Source of the DNA: Actinomadura hibisca NBRC 15177 | Lineage (GTDB): Bacteria > Actinomycetota > Actinomycetes > Streptosporangiales > Streptosporangiaceae | Length of the DNA: 64,000 nucleotides | Reading direction: 5' to 3' | NCBI RefSeq assembly: GCF_001552635.1 | Contig: NZ_BCRO01000033.1 | Span: 32,484-96,483 of the forward strand | Shown: positions 52,680 to 59,774 of the stretch, piece after piece | How positions within the stretch are numbered: the first letter of the stretch is position 1 | Layout of the letters: each line of letters opens with the position of its first letter | The notes under the pieces: generated by a model | What the model was told of the DNA's origin: nothing | Database searches by the model: none | What the model saw: the letters and a program-made list of their open reading frames with translations, nothing else | Made by a program: the position numbers and the translations under genes

Positions 52680-53264
52680 CTACGAGTGGGCCGGATAAGC
52701 GTTCTGGAAGGCCAGGCGTGCGTCGGCCCCGGCGGCTAGGCGCTCGCACGCCTCGTCCAGCGCCAGGAACGCCTCCCAGGGCTCCTGGCCGGACGCGGCG
52801 GCGAGGCGGTCCACGACGGCCTGCTCCAGATCGGTGACGCGCTTGGCCTTCCACACCTTGTCGGCGAGCGCGACCAGGAGATCGTCCAGGCCGGTGCCCG
52901 GCCGGTCCCACGCGGCGTGCGTGCGGGCGAAGCGGGCCAGGCGGGCGGGGACGCCACGGTCGAGCAACAACCGCTCCCCCGCCGCCTCGTGCTCGGCCCC
53001 CGGCCCGGACAGCTCGGCGGGGTGCAGCACCTTCCCGATGTCGTGGGTGGCCGCGCCGAACAGCACGGCCCCGGCGTCCACCTCGGCGGCCGGGTAGCGC
53101 TCGGCGACCCAGGCGACCAGCTCGCACGCCACGTCGTGCACGGCCCGCAGATGCGCGCCCAGCCGGGGCGGGGCGTCCAGCTCGACCAGGAGGCGGGCGG
53201 CGTCGGCGGGCAGCGGCCGCAACCCCGGTTCCTCCAGCGCACGGAGCAGGACGGCGGCGGCCAT
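52680..53264 (-). CDS. HD-domain protein (phosphohydrolase-like)
   Basis: 194 residues. HD-superfamily metal-binding residues: LGAHLRAVHDVACELVAWV (first His), FGAATHDIGKVLHPAELSGPGAEHEAAGERLL (the HD pair and a further His), and LADKVWKAKRVTDLEQAVVD (distal Asp). Probably a nucleotide or phosphate-ester hydrolase, substrate unknown. It starts 2 bp after the YbaK-type gene, so the two form an operon. Confidence 0.82.
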   Translation of the reverse strand: MAAAVLLRALEEPGLRPLPADAARLLVELDAPPRLGAHLRAVHDVACELVAWVAERYPAAEVDAGAVLFGAATHDIGKVLHPAELSGPGAEHEAAGERLLLDRGVPARLARFARTHAAWDRPGTGLDDLLVALADKVWKAKRVTDLEQAVVDRLAAASGQEPWEAFLALDEACERLAAGADARLAFQNAYPAHS

Positions 53265-53266
53265 TC

Positions 53267-53788
53267 TCAGCGCTGGGCCAGGGCCACGACCTCGGCTCCC
53301 GGCAGGGCGGCGAGGGCCTTGCCGGGGACCAGCAGCTTGGAGCGGCGCAGGCCGCTGCCGATGACGACCTGCGGAGCGGCGGCGACGGCCTCGTCCACCA
53401 GGATCGGCCAGTCCGCGGGCAGGCCCACGGGGGTGATGCCGCCGTACTCCATGCCGGTGCGGCCGGTGGCCTCGTCCATGGGCGCGAACGAGATCTTCCG
53501 CGCGCCCAGGTGCTTGCGGACGAAGCCGTTGACGTCGGCGCGGTCGGTGGCCAGCACCATGCAGGCGGCGTAGCTGATCTCGCCGCCGCGCTTGGCGGCC
53601 ACGATCACGCAGTTGGCGCTGGCCTCCAGGGGCACCGCGTAGCGCTCGCAGAAGGCGGCGGTGTCGGCCAGCTCCGGGTCGATCGCGGCGGCACGGGCGT
53701 CGGCCACCTCGCCGACCGCCGCCGCGACGGGCGCGGCGAGCAGTTCCGTGCGCTCCTGCGCGGGTTCCCAGTCCAGGCTGCCGACCAT
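53267..53788 (-). CDS. YbaK/EbsC-type aminoacyl-tRNA deacylase
   Basis: 173 residues from the ATG at 53788 with GGGAG 7 nt before (a reading to 53854 adds 22 residues). YbaK-fold features: ASANCVIVAAKRGGEISYAACMVLATDRADVNGFVRKHLGARKISFAPMDEATGRTGMEYGGITPVGLP, where the K in AAKRGG and the GGITPVGLP loop form the deacylation pocket. It is expected to remove wrongly attached amino acids from tRNA (Cys/Ala-tRNA-Pro type editing). Followed directly by the HD gene. Confidence 0.85.
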   Translation of the reverse strand: MVGSLDWEPAQERTELLAAPVAAAVGEVADARAAAIDPELADTAAFCERYAVPLEASANCVIVAAKRGGEISYAACMVLATDRADVNGFVRKHLGARKISFAPMDEATGRTGMEYGGITPVGLPADWPILVDEAVAAAPQVVIGSGLRRSKLLVPGKALAALPGAEVVALAQR

Positions 53789-53876
53789 GCGTGCGCTCCC
53801 TCTCGTGTCGCGTTCGCGCCCAACAATGCCACGCCCCGCCCCACGAACGCGCACCAGCGGCGTCGGCGCGGAGGGA

Positions 53877-54521
53877 TCAGGACCCCAGGTAGCGCAGCAC
53901 GGCCAGGACCCGGCGGCTGTAGCCGGTGGTGTGGGACAGGTCGAGCTTGTCGAAGATCGCGTTGACGTGCTTCTCCACCGCGCTCTGCGACACGTGCAGG
54001 TGCGCGGCGACGGAGGCGTTGGTGTGGCCCTGGGCCATGTGGTCGAGCACGTCGCGCTCGCGCGGGGTGAGGCGGCTCAGCGGGTCGCCGTGCGAGCTGC
54101 GCATGACCAGCTGCCGCACCACCTCGGGGTCGAAGGCGGCGCCGCCGGCGGCGACCCGGTCGAGCGCGTCCAGGAACTCGTCCACCTGCGCGACCCGGTC
54201 CTTCAGCAGGTAGCCGACGCCGGTGGGGTCGGTGGAGATCAGGTCGGCGGCGTAGCGCTTCTCCACGTACTGCGACAACACCAGCACCCCGACGCCCGGC
54301 GCGCGGCGGCGGATCTCCAGGGCGGCGCGCAGGCCCTCGTCGGTGTGGGAGGGCGGCATCCGCACGTCCACCACGACCACGTCGGGCGTCTGCTCGGCCA
54401 CCGCCGCCAGCAGCGCCTCGGCGTCGCCGACCGCCGCCAGGATCTCGTGGCCCTCCTCGGCCAGCAGCCGCACCAGGCCCTCGCGCAGCAGCGTGGAGTC
54501 CTCGGCCAGGATCACCCGCAC
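53877..54521 (-). CDS. NarL/LuxR-type response regulator
   Basis: 214 residues from the GTG at 54521. Receiver: VILAEDSTLLREGLVRLL (acidic pair), phospho-Asp in VVVVDVRMPPSHTDEGL, VLSQYVEKRYAADL and the Lys in LLKDRVAQVDEF. The C-terminal HTH is LTPRERDVLDHMAQGHTNASVAAHLHVSQSAVEKHVNAIFDKLDLS. It overlaps the 3' end of the kinase gene by 10 bp and is its partner. The insertion PPSHTDEGLRAALEIRR after the phosphorylation site is a variant of the family. Confidence 0.93.
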   Translation of the reverse strand: MRVILAEDSTLLREGLVRLLAEEGHEILAAVGDAEALLAAVAEQTPDVVVVDVRMPPSHTDEGLRAALEIRRRAPGVGVLVLSQYVEKRYAADLISTDPTGVGYLLKDRVAQVDEFLDALDRVAAGGAAFDPEVVRQLVMRSSHGDPLSRLTPRERDVLDHMAQGHTNASVAAHLHVSQSAVEKHVNAIFDKLDLSHTTGYSRRVLAVLRYLGS

Positions 54522-55720
54522 GGCAGCTCCGCCCTGATCTCGGTGGGCCCGCCGGGCGGGCTGGTCACGGTGAGGCCGCCGTCCAGCGCGGCCACCCGCC
54601 GGGCGAGCCCGGCCAGGCCGCCGCCGGCGGCGTCGGCCCCGCCGGAGCCGTCGTCGGTGATGGTCACGGTGATCATCCTTCCGTGCCCGGCGACCGTGAC
54701 GGTCACCCGCCCCGCCCCCGAGTGCTTGGCGGCGTTGGTGACGGCCTCGCAGACCACGAAGTAGGCGGCCGTCTCCACCGCGTGCGGCGGCCGGCCGGCC
54801 AGGCCGTAGTCGATCGCCACCGGCAGCGGGGAGCGCTCGGCGACGGTCTCCAGCGCCGCCCGCAACCCCTCGCCGTCCAGCGCGGCCGGGTAGACGCGCC
54901 AGGCGACCTCGCGCAGCTCGGCCAGGGCGCGCTGCGACTCCTCGTGGGCCTGGCGCAGCAGGTCGCGGGCGCGCTCCTCGTCCCCGGCGCGGCGGGCGCG
55001 GCCGATCAGCATGCCGAGCGCGACCAGCCGCTGCTGGACGCCGTCGTGCAGGTCGCGCTCGATGCGGCGGCGCTCGTCGTCCACCGCCTCCACGACCTCG
55101 GCGCGGCTCACCGACAGCTGGGCGATGCGCCGCTCGTACTCCTCCAGGGGGCTGGGGCCCAGGCAGCGCCGCGCGACCCGCTTCTCCAGCTTCACCACGC
55201 CGACCAGGCCCTGCAGGGCGATGAAGGCCAGGACCGTCCCCACGATCGCGGTGTAGACCACGATCCAGGGCTCGGGGCGGATGCCGTCCATGTAGTCGCC
55301 GGTGATCCACCAGCTCACCGCGAGGGAGACCAGCAGGGCCGCGCCGTACCCGGTCAGCAGCAGGATCGCCCCGCCGAGCAGTCCCACCGGCGCCCGCAGC
55401 ACCAGGTAGGCCAGAGCCCTGAGCGGCCCGTGGGCGGCCTCCTCGGCGTATCCGAAGAACGCGCCGAGCCGCCTGCGCTCCATCCGGCTCAGGGCGACCG
55501 CGATGTCGGCGACCGTCCCGGGGACCGCGCGCCGCCCCCGGGAGAAGGCGACCGCGTACGCCATGAACAGCGCCGCCACGGCCAGCAGCACCAGCTCGAC
55601 CGCGCCGGTGGCCGTGCCCAGGACGAGTCCCACGCCCGCCCGCGCCATGCGCGTGGCCAGACCGCGGCGCCCGGTCGGCACCGCGGTCTCGGGGCGGGGC
55701 CCGTCAGCCGATCTGGTCAC
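54512..55720 (-). CDS. NarL-type sensor histidine kinase
   Basis: 402 residues; GTG start at 55720 overlaps the DedA gene end by 17 bp. Four hydrophobic segments in the N-terminal half (VELVLLAVAALFMAYAVAF, LAYLVLRAPVGLLGGAILLLTG, ALLVSLAVSWWITG, WIVVYTAIVGTVLAFIALQGLVGVV) make a membrane sensor. HisKA_3: RRRIERDLHDGVQQRLVALGMLI, with the phospho-His in DLHDG. The ATPase is CEAVTNAAKHSGA, then VTITDDGSGG, with a shortened G2 loop. Signal unknown. It phosphorylates the overlapping response regulator. Confidence 0.9.
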   Translation of the reverse strand: MTRSADGPRPETAVPTGRRGLATRMARAGVGLVLGTATGAVELVLLAVAALFMAYAVAFSRGRRAVPGTVADIAVALSRMERRRLGAFFGYAEEAAHGPLRALAYLVLRAPVGLLGGAILLLTGYGAALLVSLAVSWWITGDYMDGIRPEPWIVVYTAIVGTVLAFIALQGLVGVVKLEKRVARRCLGPSPLEEYERRIAQLSVSRAEVVEAVDDERRRIERDLHDGVQQRLVALGMLIGRARRAGDEERARDLLRQAHEESQRALAELREVAWRVYPAALDGEGLRAALETVAERSPLPVAIDYGLAGRPPHAVETAAYFVVCEAVTNAAKHSGAGRVTVTVAGHGRMITVTITDDGSGGADAAGGGLAGLARRVAALDGGLTVTSPPGGPTEIRAELPCG

Positions 55721-56546
55721 GTTCGAAGTCTCGCCGGTAGTAGACCTGCTCCGGCGCCCGGTGCGCCGGACGCTGCTGCGGCGCGTGGTACGCCTGGCCG
55801 TCCTGGCCCTGGTACGCCTGCTCGTCCTGGGCCTGGTAGGGCCGTCCGTGCTGGGGCTGGTACGGCTGGCCGTAACCCTCCGGAGCGGCGTACGCCGGCT
55901 CCTCCTGCGCGCCCTTGCGCCGCGCCTTCACGATACGCATGCCGACGAAGACCAGCACCGCGACGCCGACGACGGCCACGACCACCTTGGAATAGACGCC
56001 GACGTACTCCTCGACCTTGTGCCAGTTGTCGCCGAGCCCGTACCCGGCCAGCACGAACACGGTGTTCCACAGCGCGCTGCCCAGCGTGGTGTACAGCAGG
56101 AACGTGGTCAGCGGCATCCGCTCGACGCCCGCCGGGACGGAGATCAGGCTGCGGAAGATCGGGATCATGCGGCCGAAGAAGACCGCCTTGGCGCCGTGCT
56201 TGAGGAACCACGCCTCGGTGCGGTCCAGGTCCTTGATCTTGACCAGCGGCAGCCGCTCCACCATGCGCCGCATGCGGTCCCGGCCGATCAGCGCGCCGAT
56301 GCCGTACAGGGCCAGCGCCCCCACCACCGAGCCGACCGTCGTCCAGATGAGGGCCGCGACCAGGCTCATCTTGCCCTGCGCGGCGGTGAACCCGGCCAGC
56401 GGCAGGATCACCTCGCTGGGCAAAGGCGGGAACAGGTTCTCCAGCGCGATCGCCAGGCCCGCGCCCGGCGCGCCCAGTTTCTCCATCAGGTCGGTGGCCC
56501 ACCCGGCGATCCCGCCCGCCGGCGCCGCGCTCGTTGCTGTGATCAT
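55704..56546 (-). CDS. DedA-family membrane protein with Gln/Tyr-rich repeat tail
   Basis: 280 residues from the ATG at 56546. DedA landmarks: LENLFPPLPSEVILPLAGFTAAQGKMSLVAALIWTTVGSVVGALALYGIGALIGRDRMRRM, FLKHGAKAVFFGRMIPIFRSLISVPAGVERMPLTTFLLYTTLGSALWNTVFVLAGYGLG (F-x-R-x-x-P motif). Such proteins flip phospholipids or undecaprenyl phosphate. The C-terminal 70 residues are cytoplasmic, with 8-residue repeats (GQPYQPQH, GRPYQAQD, EQAYQGQD, GQAYHAPQ) encoded by 24-nt tandem repeats. The next gene upstream is a close paralogue. Confidence 0.87.
   Translation of the reverse strand: MITATSAAPAGGIAGWATDLMEKLGAPGAGLAIALENLFPPLPSEVILPLAGFTAAQGKMSLVAALIWTTVGSVVGALALYGIGALIGRDRMRRMVERLPLVKIKDLDRTEAWFLKHGAKAVFFGRMIPIFRSLISVPAGVERMPLTTFLLYTTLGSALWNTVFVLAGYGLGDNWHKVEEYVGVYSKVVVAVVGVAVLVFVGMRIVKARRKGAQEEPAYAAPEGYGQPYQPQHGRPYQAQDEQAYQGQDGQAYHAPQQRPAHRAPEQVYYRRDFERDQIG
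55785..55880. repeat. 24-nt in-frame tandem repeats in the DedA gene tail
   Basis: Units begin at 55785, 55809, 55833 and 55857, each exactly 24 nt and opening with a STGGTA-type core (CTGGTACGCCTG, CTGGTAGGGCCG, CTGGTACGGCTG). They encode the Gln/Tyr-rich 8-residue repeats. Confidence 0.85.
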
Positions 56547-56690
56547 GCCTATAAAAGTAGGTAATGCGGGGACCTGGTCACGATGGTGCGCACCGCCGAC
56601 CCGCCCGGCCGCGCGCCGCACCCCGGACCCTGCGGAAAACCACACCCCCCGGATCCCGCGCGGTGAGCGCGGGATCCGGGGCCTCCGGGG

Positions 56691-57377
56691 TCAGCCGACC
56701 GGCTCGTCCTCGCGCGAGGAGGACGAACCCTCGCGGCGGTTCTCCCGGACGCGCTTGACGACGAAGACCACGACGGCGAGGGCCATCAGACCCAGCACGC
56801 CCTTGGAGTAGATCCCGACGTAGCCCTCGACCGACTGCCAGTTGTCGCCCAGCGCGTACCCCGCCATCACGAACGCGGTGTTCCACAGCGCGCTGCCGAG
56901 CGTCGTGTAGGTCAGGAACTTCACCAGCGGCATGCCCTCCACGCCCGCCGGGATGGAGATCAGGCTCCGGAACACCGGGATCATGCGGCCGAAGAACACC
57001 GCCTTGGACCCGTGCTTGCCGAACCACTTCTCGCTCTTGTCCAGGTCCTCGACCTTGACCAGCGGGATCTTCGCCACCACGCGTCGCATGCGGTCGCGCC
57101 CGATCGCCGAGCCCAGCCAGTACAACAGCAGCGCGCCCAGCACCGAGCCGAGAGTGGTGCACACCAGCACGGCGACCAGGTTCATCTTGCCCTGCGCGGC
57201 GGTGAACCCCGCCAGCGGCAGGACCACCTCGCTCGGCAGGGGCGGGAACAGGTTCTCCAGCGCGATCGCCAGGCCCGCGCCCGGCGCGCCCAGCTTCTCC
57301 ATCAGATCGGTGGCCCACCCGGCGATGCCGCCGGTGGGGCCGGGCTCCTGTGCCGCGTACACCGGCGTCGGGTACAT
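56691..57377 (-). CDS. DedA-family membrane protein, paralogue of its downstream neighbour
   Basis: 228 residues from the ATG at 57377 (GTG 57380 also possible). Long stretches are identical to the next gene: GGIAGWATDLMEKLGAPGAG, LAIALENLFPPLPSEV, LPLAGFTAAQGKM, VFFGRMIP, FRSLIS, PAGVE, TTLGSALWNT. Five to six membrane helices. The C-terminus is short and charged (SSSSREDEPVG), without the Gln/Tyr repeats of the paralogue. The two arose by tandem duplication. Function is presumably lipid-carrier flipping; both copies keep the F-x-R-x-x-P motif. Confidence 0.87.
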   Translation of the reverse strand: MYPTPVYAAQEPGPTGGIAGWATDLMEKLGAPGAGLAIALENLFPPLPSEVVLPLAGFTAAQGKMNLVAVLVCTTLGSVLGALLLYWLGSAIGRDRMRRVVAKIPLVKVEDLDKSEKWFGKHGSKAVFFGRMIPVFRSLISIPAGVEGMPLVKFLTYTTLGSALWNTAFVMAGYALGDNWQSVEGYVGIYSKGVLGLMALAVVVFVVKRVRENRREGSSSSREDEPVG

Positions 57378-57473
57378 CACGAGATCCACCACCTCCGTGC
57401 CCGGCCCGATACCCGGACGGCGGGGGATCGCACGTGACACACATCACATTCTTCGTTTCCCGGCCTGGTCCGG

Positions 57474-58070
57474 TCAGGGGGCCGGGCGGCCCCGGACCGG
57501 TTTGCGGCTCTGCGGGAGGCGGTCCACGAAGCGTCCCAAACGTTCCGCGGTGCCCTGCAACGGGCTGACGGTCGCGTTGAGCGTCTCGATCGCGCCCTGC
57601 ATCTGCGTGACGGTGTCGGCGAGCGGCCGCAGCCCCTCCACGGTCTCCGACAGCGGCCCGACGGCCGACCCGAGCTCCTCCAGCGCGGGCACCACCCGGG
57701 CCAGCTCGCGCAGCTCGCCGATCGAGGCGGCGAGCTCCTCCAGCGCGGGCGCGACGGCGGCCAGGCGCTCCAGGTCACCGGCGACGTGCGGCAGGGATTC
57801 GGCGGCGTCGGCGAGCCTGCCCAGCTCGCGGGCCGCCTCCCCGATACGGTCCAGGGACGGGACCGCGTCCGACAACGACTCCAGGCTGACGGCCGCCTCG
57901 GCGAGCCGCTCCAGCGCGTCGGTCAGGCGCGGGATGGCCACGACCGCCTCGCCGACCGCGGCGGCGGTCGCCAGGGCGGCCGCCGAACCCGCGGCGGCGG
58001 CCCGCGCCCCGGTCCGCACTCCGGCCCGCGCCCCGGCGGCCAGCAGGGTGAACGGCGAGGGCACGCCCAT
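57474..58070 (-). CDS. Amphipathic helical protein with hydrophobic N-terminus
   Basis: 198 residues from the ATG at 58070 with GGAGG before. N-terminal 45 residues are Ala/Gly-rich and hydrophobic (FTLLAAGARAGVRTGARAAAAGSAAALATAAAVGEAVVAIP), possibly membrane-associated. The rest is a regular helical rod with repeated units of the type LERLAEAAVSLESL, LGRLADAAESLPHV, LERLAAVAPALEELAASI, LRELARVVPALEELG, MQGAIETLNATVSPLQGTAERL. It resembles methyl-accepting-like or phasin-like helices. Charged basic end (RKPVRGRPAP). No family recognised. Confidence 0.6.
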   Translation of the reverse strand: MGVPSPFTLLAAGARAGVRTGARAAAAGSAAALATAAAVGEAVVAIPRLTDALERLAEAAVSLESLSDAVPSLDRIGEAARELGRLADAAESLPHVAGDLERLAAVAPALEELAASIGELRELARVVPALEELGSAVGPLSETVEGLRPLADTVTQMQGAIETLNATVSPLQGTAERLGRFVDRLPQSRKPVRGRPAP

Positions 58071-58287
58071 GGCACCTCCAACGTCGACAGTGCTCCGATT
58101 GTGCAGGATCGTCGCTTTTGGGACCAAGGCGGCACCGGGTTTCGGCCCCCGGCCACCACATGATCCTTTTTAAGATTCTTTTCTGATCGACTTTTCCGAT
58201 AACAGCCCTTCCTATAGGTTCGCAGCGTTTTGTGAAGCGAATTCATGATCCGTTGTCCCCGCCGCCAGATCATGGAAGGACCCCACG

Positions 58288-58998
58288 ATGACCACGGCGA
58301 CCGGCCCGGTCGCGGCCGTGCTCCCGGTTCCGCCCCCGGCCCTGCTCCCGGCACTGCTGGCCGCGCTGGCCGTGGCCGCGCTCCTGGCCACCGCACGGCG
58401 CCGCGGCCCGGCACGCCCCGCCTCCACGTCGGCCGCTCCCCCGGAGCCGAGCGCCCCATCGGACACCGGCGCCCTCCCAGAGGCCGGTGCCTTCCCGGGG
58501 AGCGGCGCCCTCGCAGATGACGCCTCCCAGGGCGCCAGCGCGCCCCAGGACGCCGACGCCTCCCAGGGCTCCGATGCCGCCCCGCACTCCGGCGGCTCGG
58601 AATACCCCGAGTCGCTGACCGCCGTCCTGGAGCCGGAGGCGGAGGAGTACCTGGCCTGGCTGGCCGACCACCACTGGCCCGCCGACGAGTACCTGGAACT
58701 CGAAGAGCACTGGCGGCACGAGATCGACCCGTTCGAGACCCCCGATCCGGCCGACATCCCGCTGTGCCCCCAGTGCCGCCTGCGGCGCGAGGACGTGTGG
58801 CCCTGCCCCCAGTGCGGCCGCCTGCTGCACTCCTCCTGCGGCCACGGGATGCGCCGTCGCCGGGTCGACCGGCCCTACCAGACCCGGGCCACCGACTCCG
58901 AGGCCGTCATCGCCGAATGGGTGTGCACGGGCTGCACGTCGGTGGTGGGCCTGGACGTCGGCCACGACGACGAGCCCGGCGGCGGCCTGCTGCGCTGA
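58288..58998 (+). CDS. Membrane-anchored zinc-finger protein with a novel acidic/aromatic block
   Basis: 236 residues. One N-terminal helix (ALLPALLAALAVAALLATARR, residues 18-38); a 65-residue Ala/Pro/Asp linker with a 36-bp DNA duplication; an acidic block YPESLTAVLEPEAEEYLAWL to WPADEYLELE (residues 106-139) that recurs in the small protein at 63.7 kb; and a Cys-rich C-terminus: C160/C163, C173/C176, C184 with H181/H186, and C213/C216, like a RING or double zinc-ribbon cross-brace. The domain should be cytoplasmic if the helix is a signal anchor. GGAAGGACCC precedes the ATG. Function unknown. Confidence 0.6.
   Translation: MTTATGPVAAVLPVPPPALLPALLAALAVAALLATARRRGPARPASTSAAPPEPSAPSDTGALPEAGAFPGSGALADDASQGASAPQDADASQGSDAAPHSGGSEYPESLTAVLEPEAEEYLAWLADHHWPADEYLELEEHWRHEIDPFETPDPADIPLCPQCRLRREDVWPCPQCGRLLHSSCGHGMRRRRVDRPYQTRATDSEAVIAEWVCTGCTSVVGLDVGHDDEPGGGLLR
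58519..58569. repeat. 36-bp-period direct repeat in the linker of the zinc-finger gene
   Basis: GACGCCTCCCAGGGC occurs at 58519-58533 and 58555-58569, exactly 36 bp (12 codons) apart, encoding DASQG twice. Confidence 0.75.
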
Positions 58999-59486
58999 GC
59001 CCGCCGCGAGTCGTCCTCCGCTTTATTCACACGGCGATGTTCTTTTGATCTTTATGGCGACGCACGATCAAAGAAGCGCCGCCGCGCGCGGGCCGAACGC
59101 CGCGCGGCACTGCCCCGGCGCGATGTGATCCTCACCGTGAGGAAGGTAAAGACTTCCCCATATCGCCCCGGTTTCGGGCGTTTGATCGTTTTCGTTTCCA
59201 CGTCCGGAACCCGACGGCGGCCCACGCGCGCGGCGAGCCGCGTCAGAGCCCCGCGCCGGAACCGTACGCCGAAGCCGTGCGCCGTCCAGATCCCGGCGAC
59301 AGCCCACGCGTATGGCAAGCCGCGCGGGAGCCGTACGCCGGAGTTGGCGCGGGAGCCGTGCGCGGAAGCCGTGCGCCGTCCGGGACCCGGCAGCGGCCCA
59401 CACTGTGGCGAGCCGCGCCGGAGCCGTACGCGGGAGCCATGGGCCGGAGTTTGCGCGGGAGCCGTGCGCGAGAGCGTGCGCCAGGC
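58999..59486. other. Non-coding region with a hairpin and a three-copy tandem repeat
   Basis: 488 bp after the zinc-finger gene. The first ~190 bp are AT-richer and hold an inverted repeat (TTCTTTTGATC at 59041-59051, GATCAAAGAA at 59067-59076) that may be a terminator. The remainder, 59201-59482, is a three-copy repeat. Frames crossing it translate into repeats but show no start signals, so I call it non-coding. Confidence 0.55.
59201..59482. repeat. Three-copy ~82-106-bp tandem repeat
   Basis: Copies start with CGTCC at 59201, 59283 and 59377 and run about 82, 94 and 106 bp. All share ACCCGRC/CCCGGC, GCCCA, GGCRAGCCGCG, a GGAGCCGTACGC-type core, and the ending GCCGTGCGCCGTCC (the third diverges). 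Lengths differ by small internal insertions such as GTTGGCGCGGGAGCCGTGC. Confidence 0.75.
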
Positions 59487-59744
59487 TCAGGCCGCCGCCA
59501 GACGCGTCACGCCGCAGGCGCGCGCCACCGTCGCCAGCGCCCAGCGCATCCGGGGCGCGTAGGTCTCGGGATGGTCGCCGGCCTCCTGCGCCACCAGCGC
59601 CGCGCAGGCGCGGCGGTCGCCGTGACAGGCGCGCAGCCGCTCGGTGATGGCGGTGCGGACCTGCTCGTCGGTCGCGCGGTCGGACGCCTGCAGTCGCGTG
59701 GTGAACAGGACCTGGGCCAGATCCGTGTTGCTCATCGGGGCCAT
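59487..59744 (-). CDS. Small helical hypothetical protein
   Basis: 85 residues; ATG at 59744 with GGGAGGTC 5 nt before, which decides the start. Helical and charged: TDLAQVLFTTRLQASDRATDEQVRTAITERLRACHGDRRACAALVAQEAGDHPETYAPRMRWALATVARACGV. Three Cys (two in the ACHGDRRACAAL stretch, one near the end). The ERLRACxGDRxxCAALVAQEAGDHPE block looks conserved and specific, suggesting a real small family. No known function. It is separated from the molybdopterin gene by 30 bp on the same strand, downstream of it. Confidence 0.65.
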   Translation of the reverse strand: MAPMSNTDLAQVLFTTRLQASDRATDEQVRTAITERLRACHGDRRACAALVAQEAGDHPETYAPRMRWALATVARACGVTRLAAA

Positions 59745-59774
59745 GATGACCTCCCTCGCTGCGTGTTTTCCACG

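Noticed and set aside
59125..59562. A 145-codon frame over the three-copy repeat
   Set aside because: It has no start signal and its repeats change frame through unequal units (82, 94 and 106 bp), unlike a true repeat protein.
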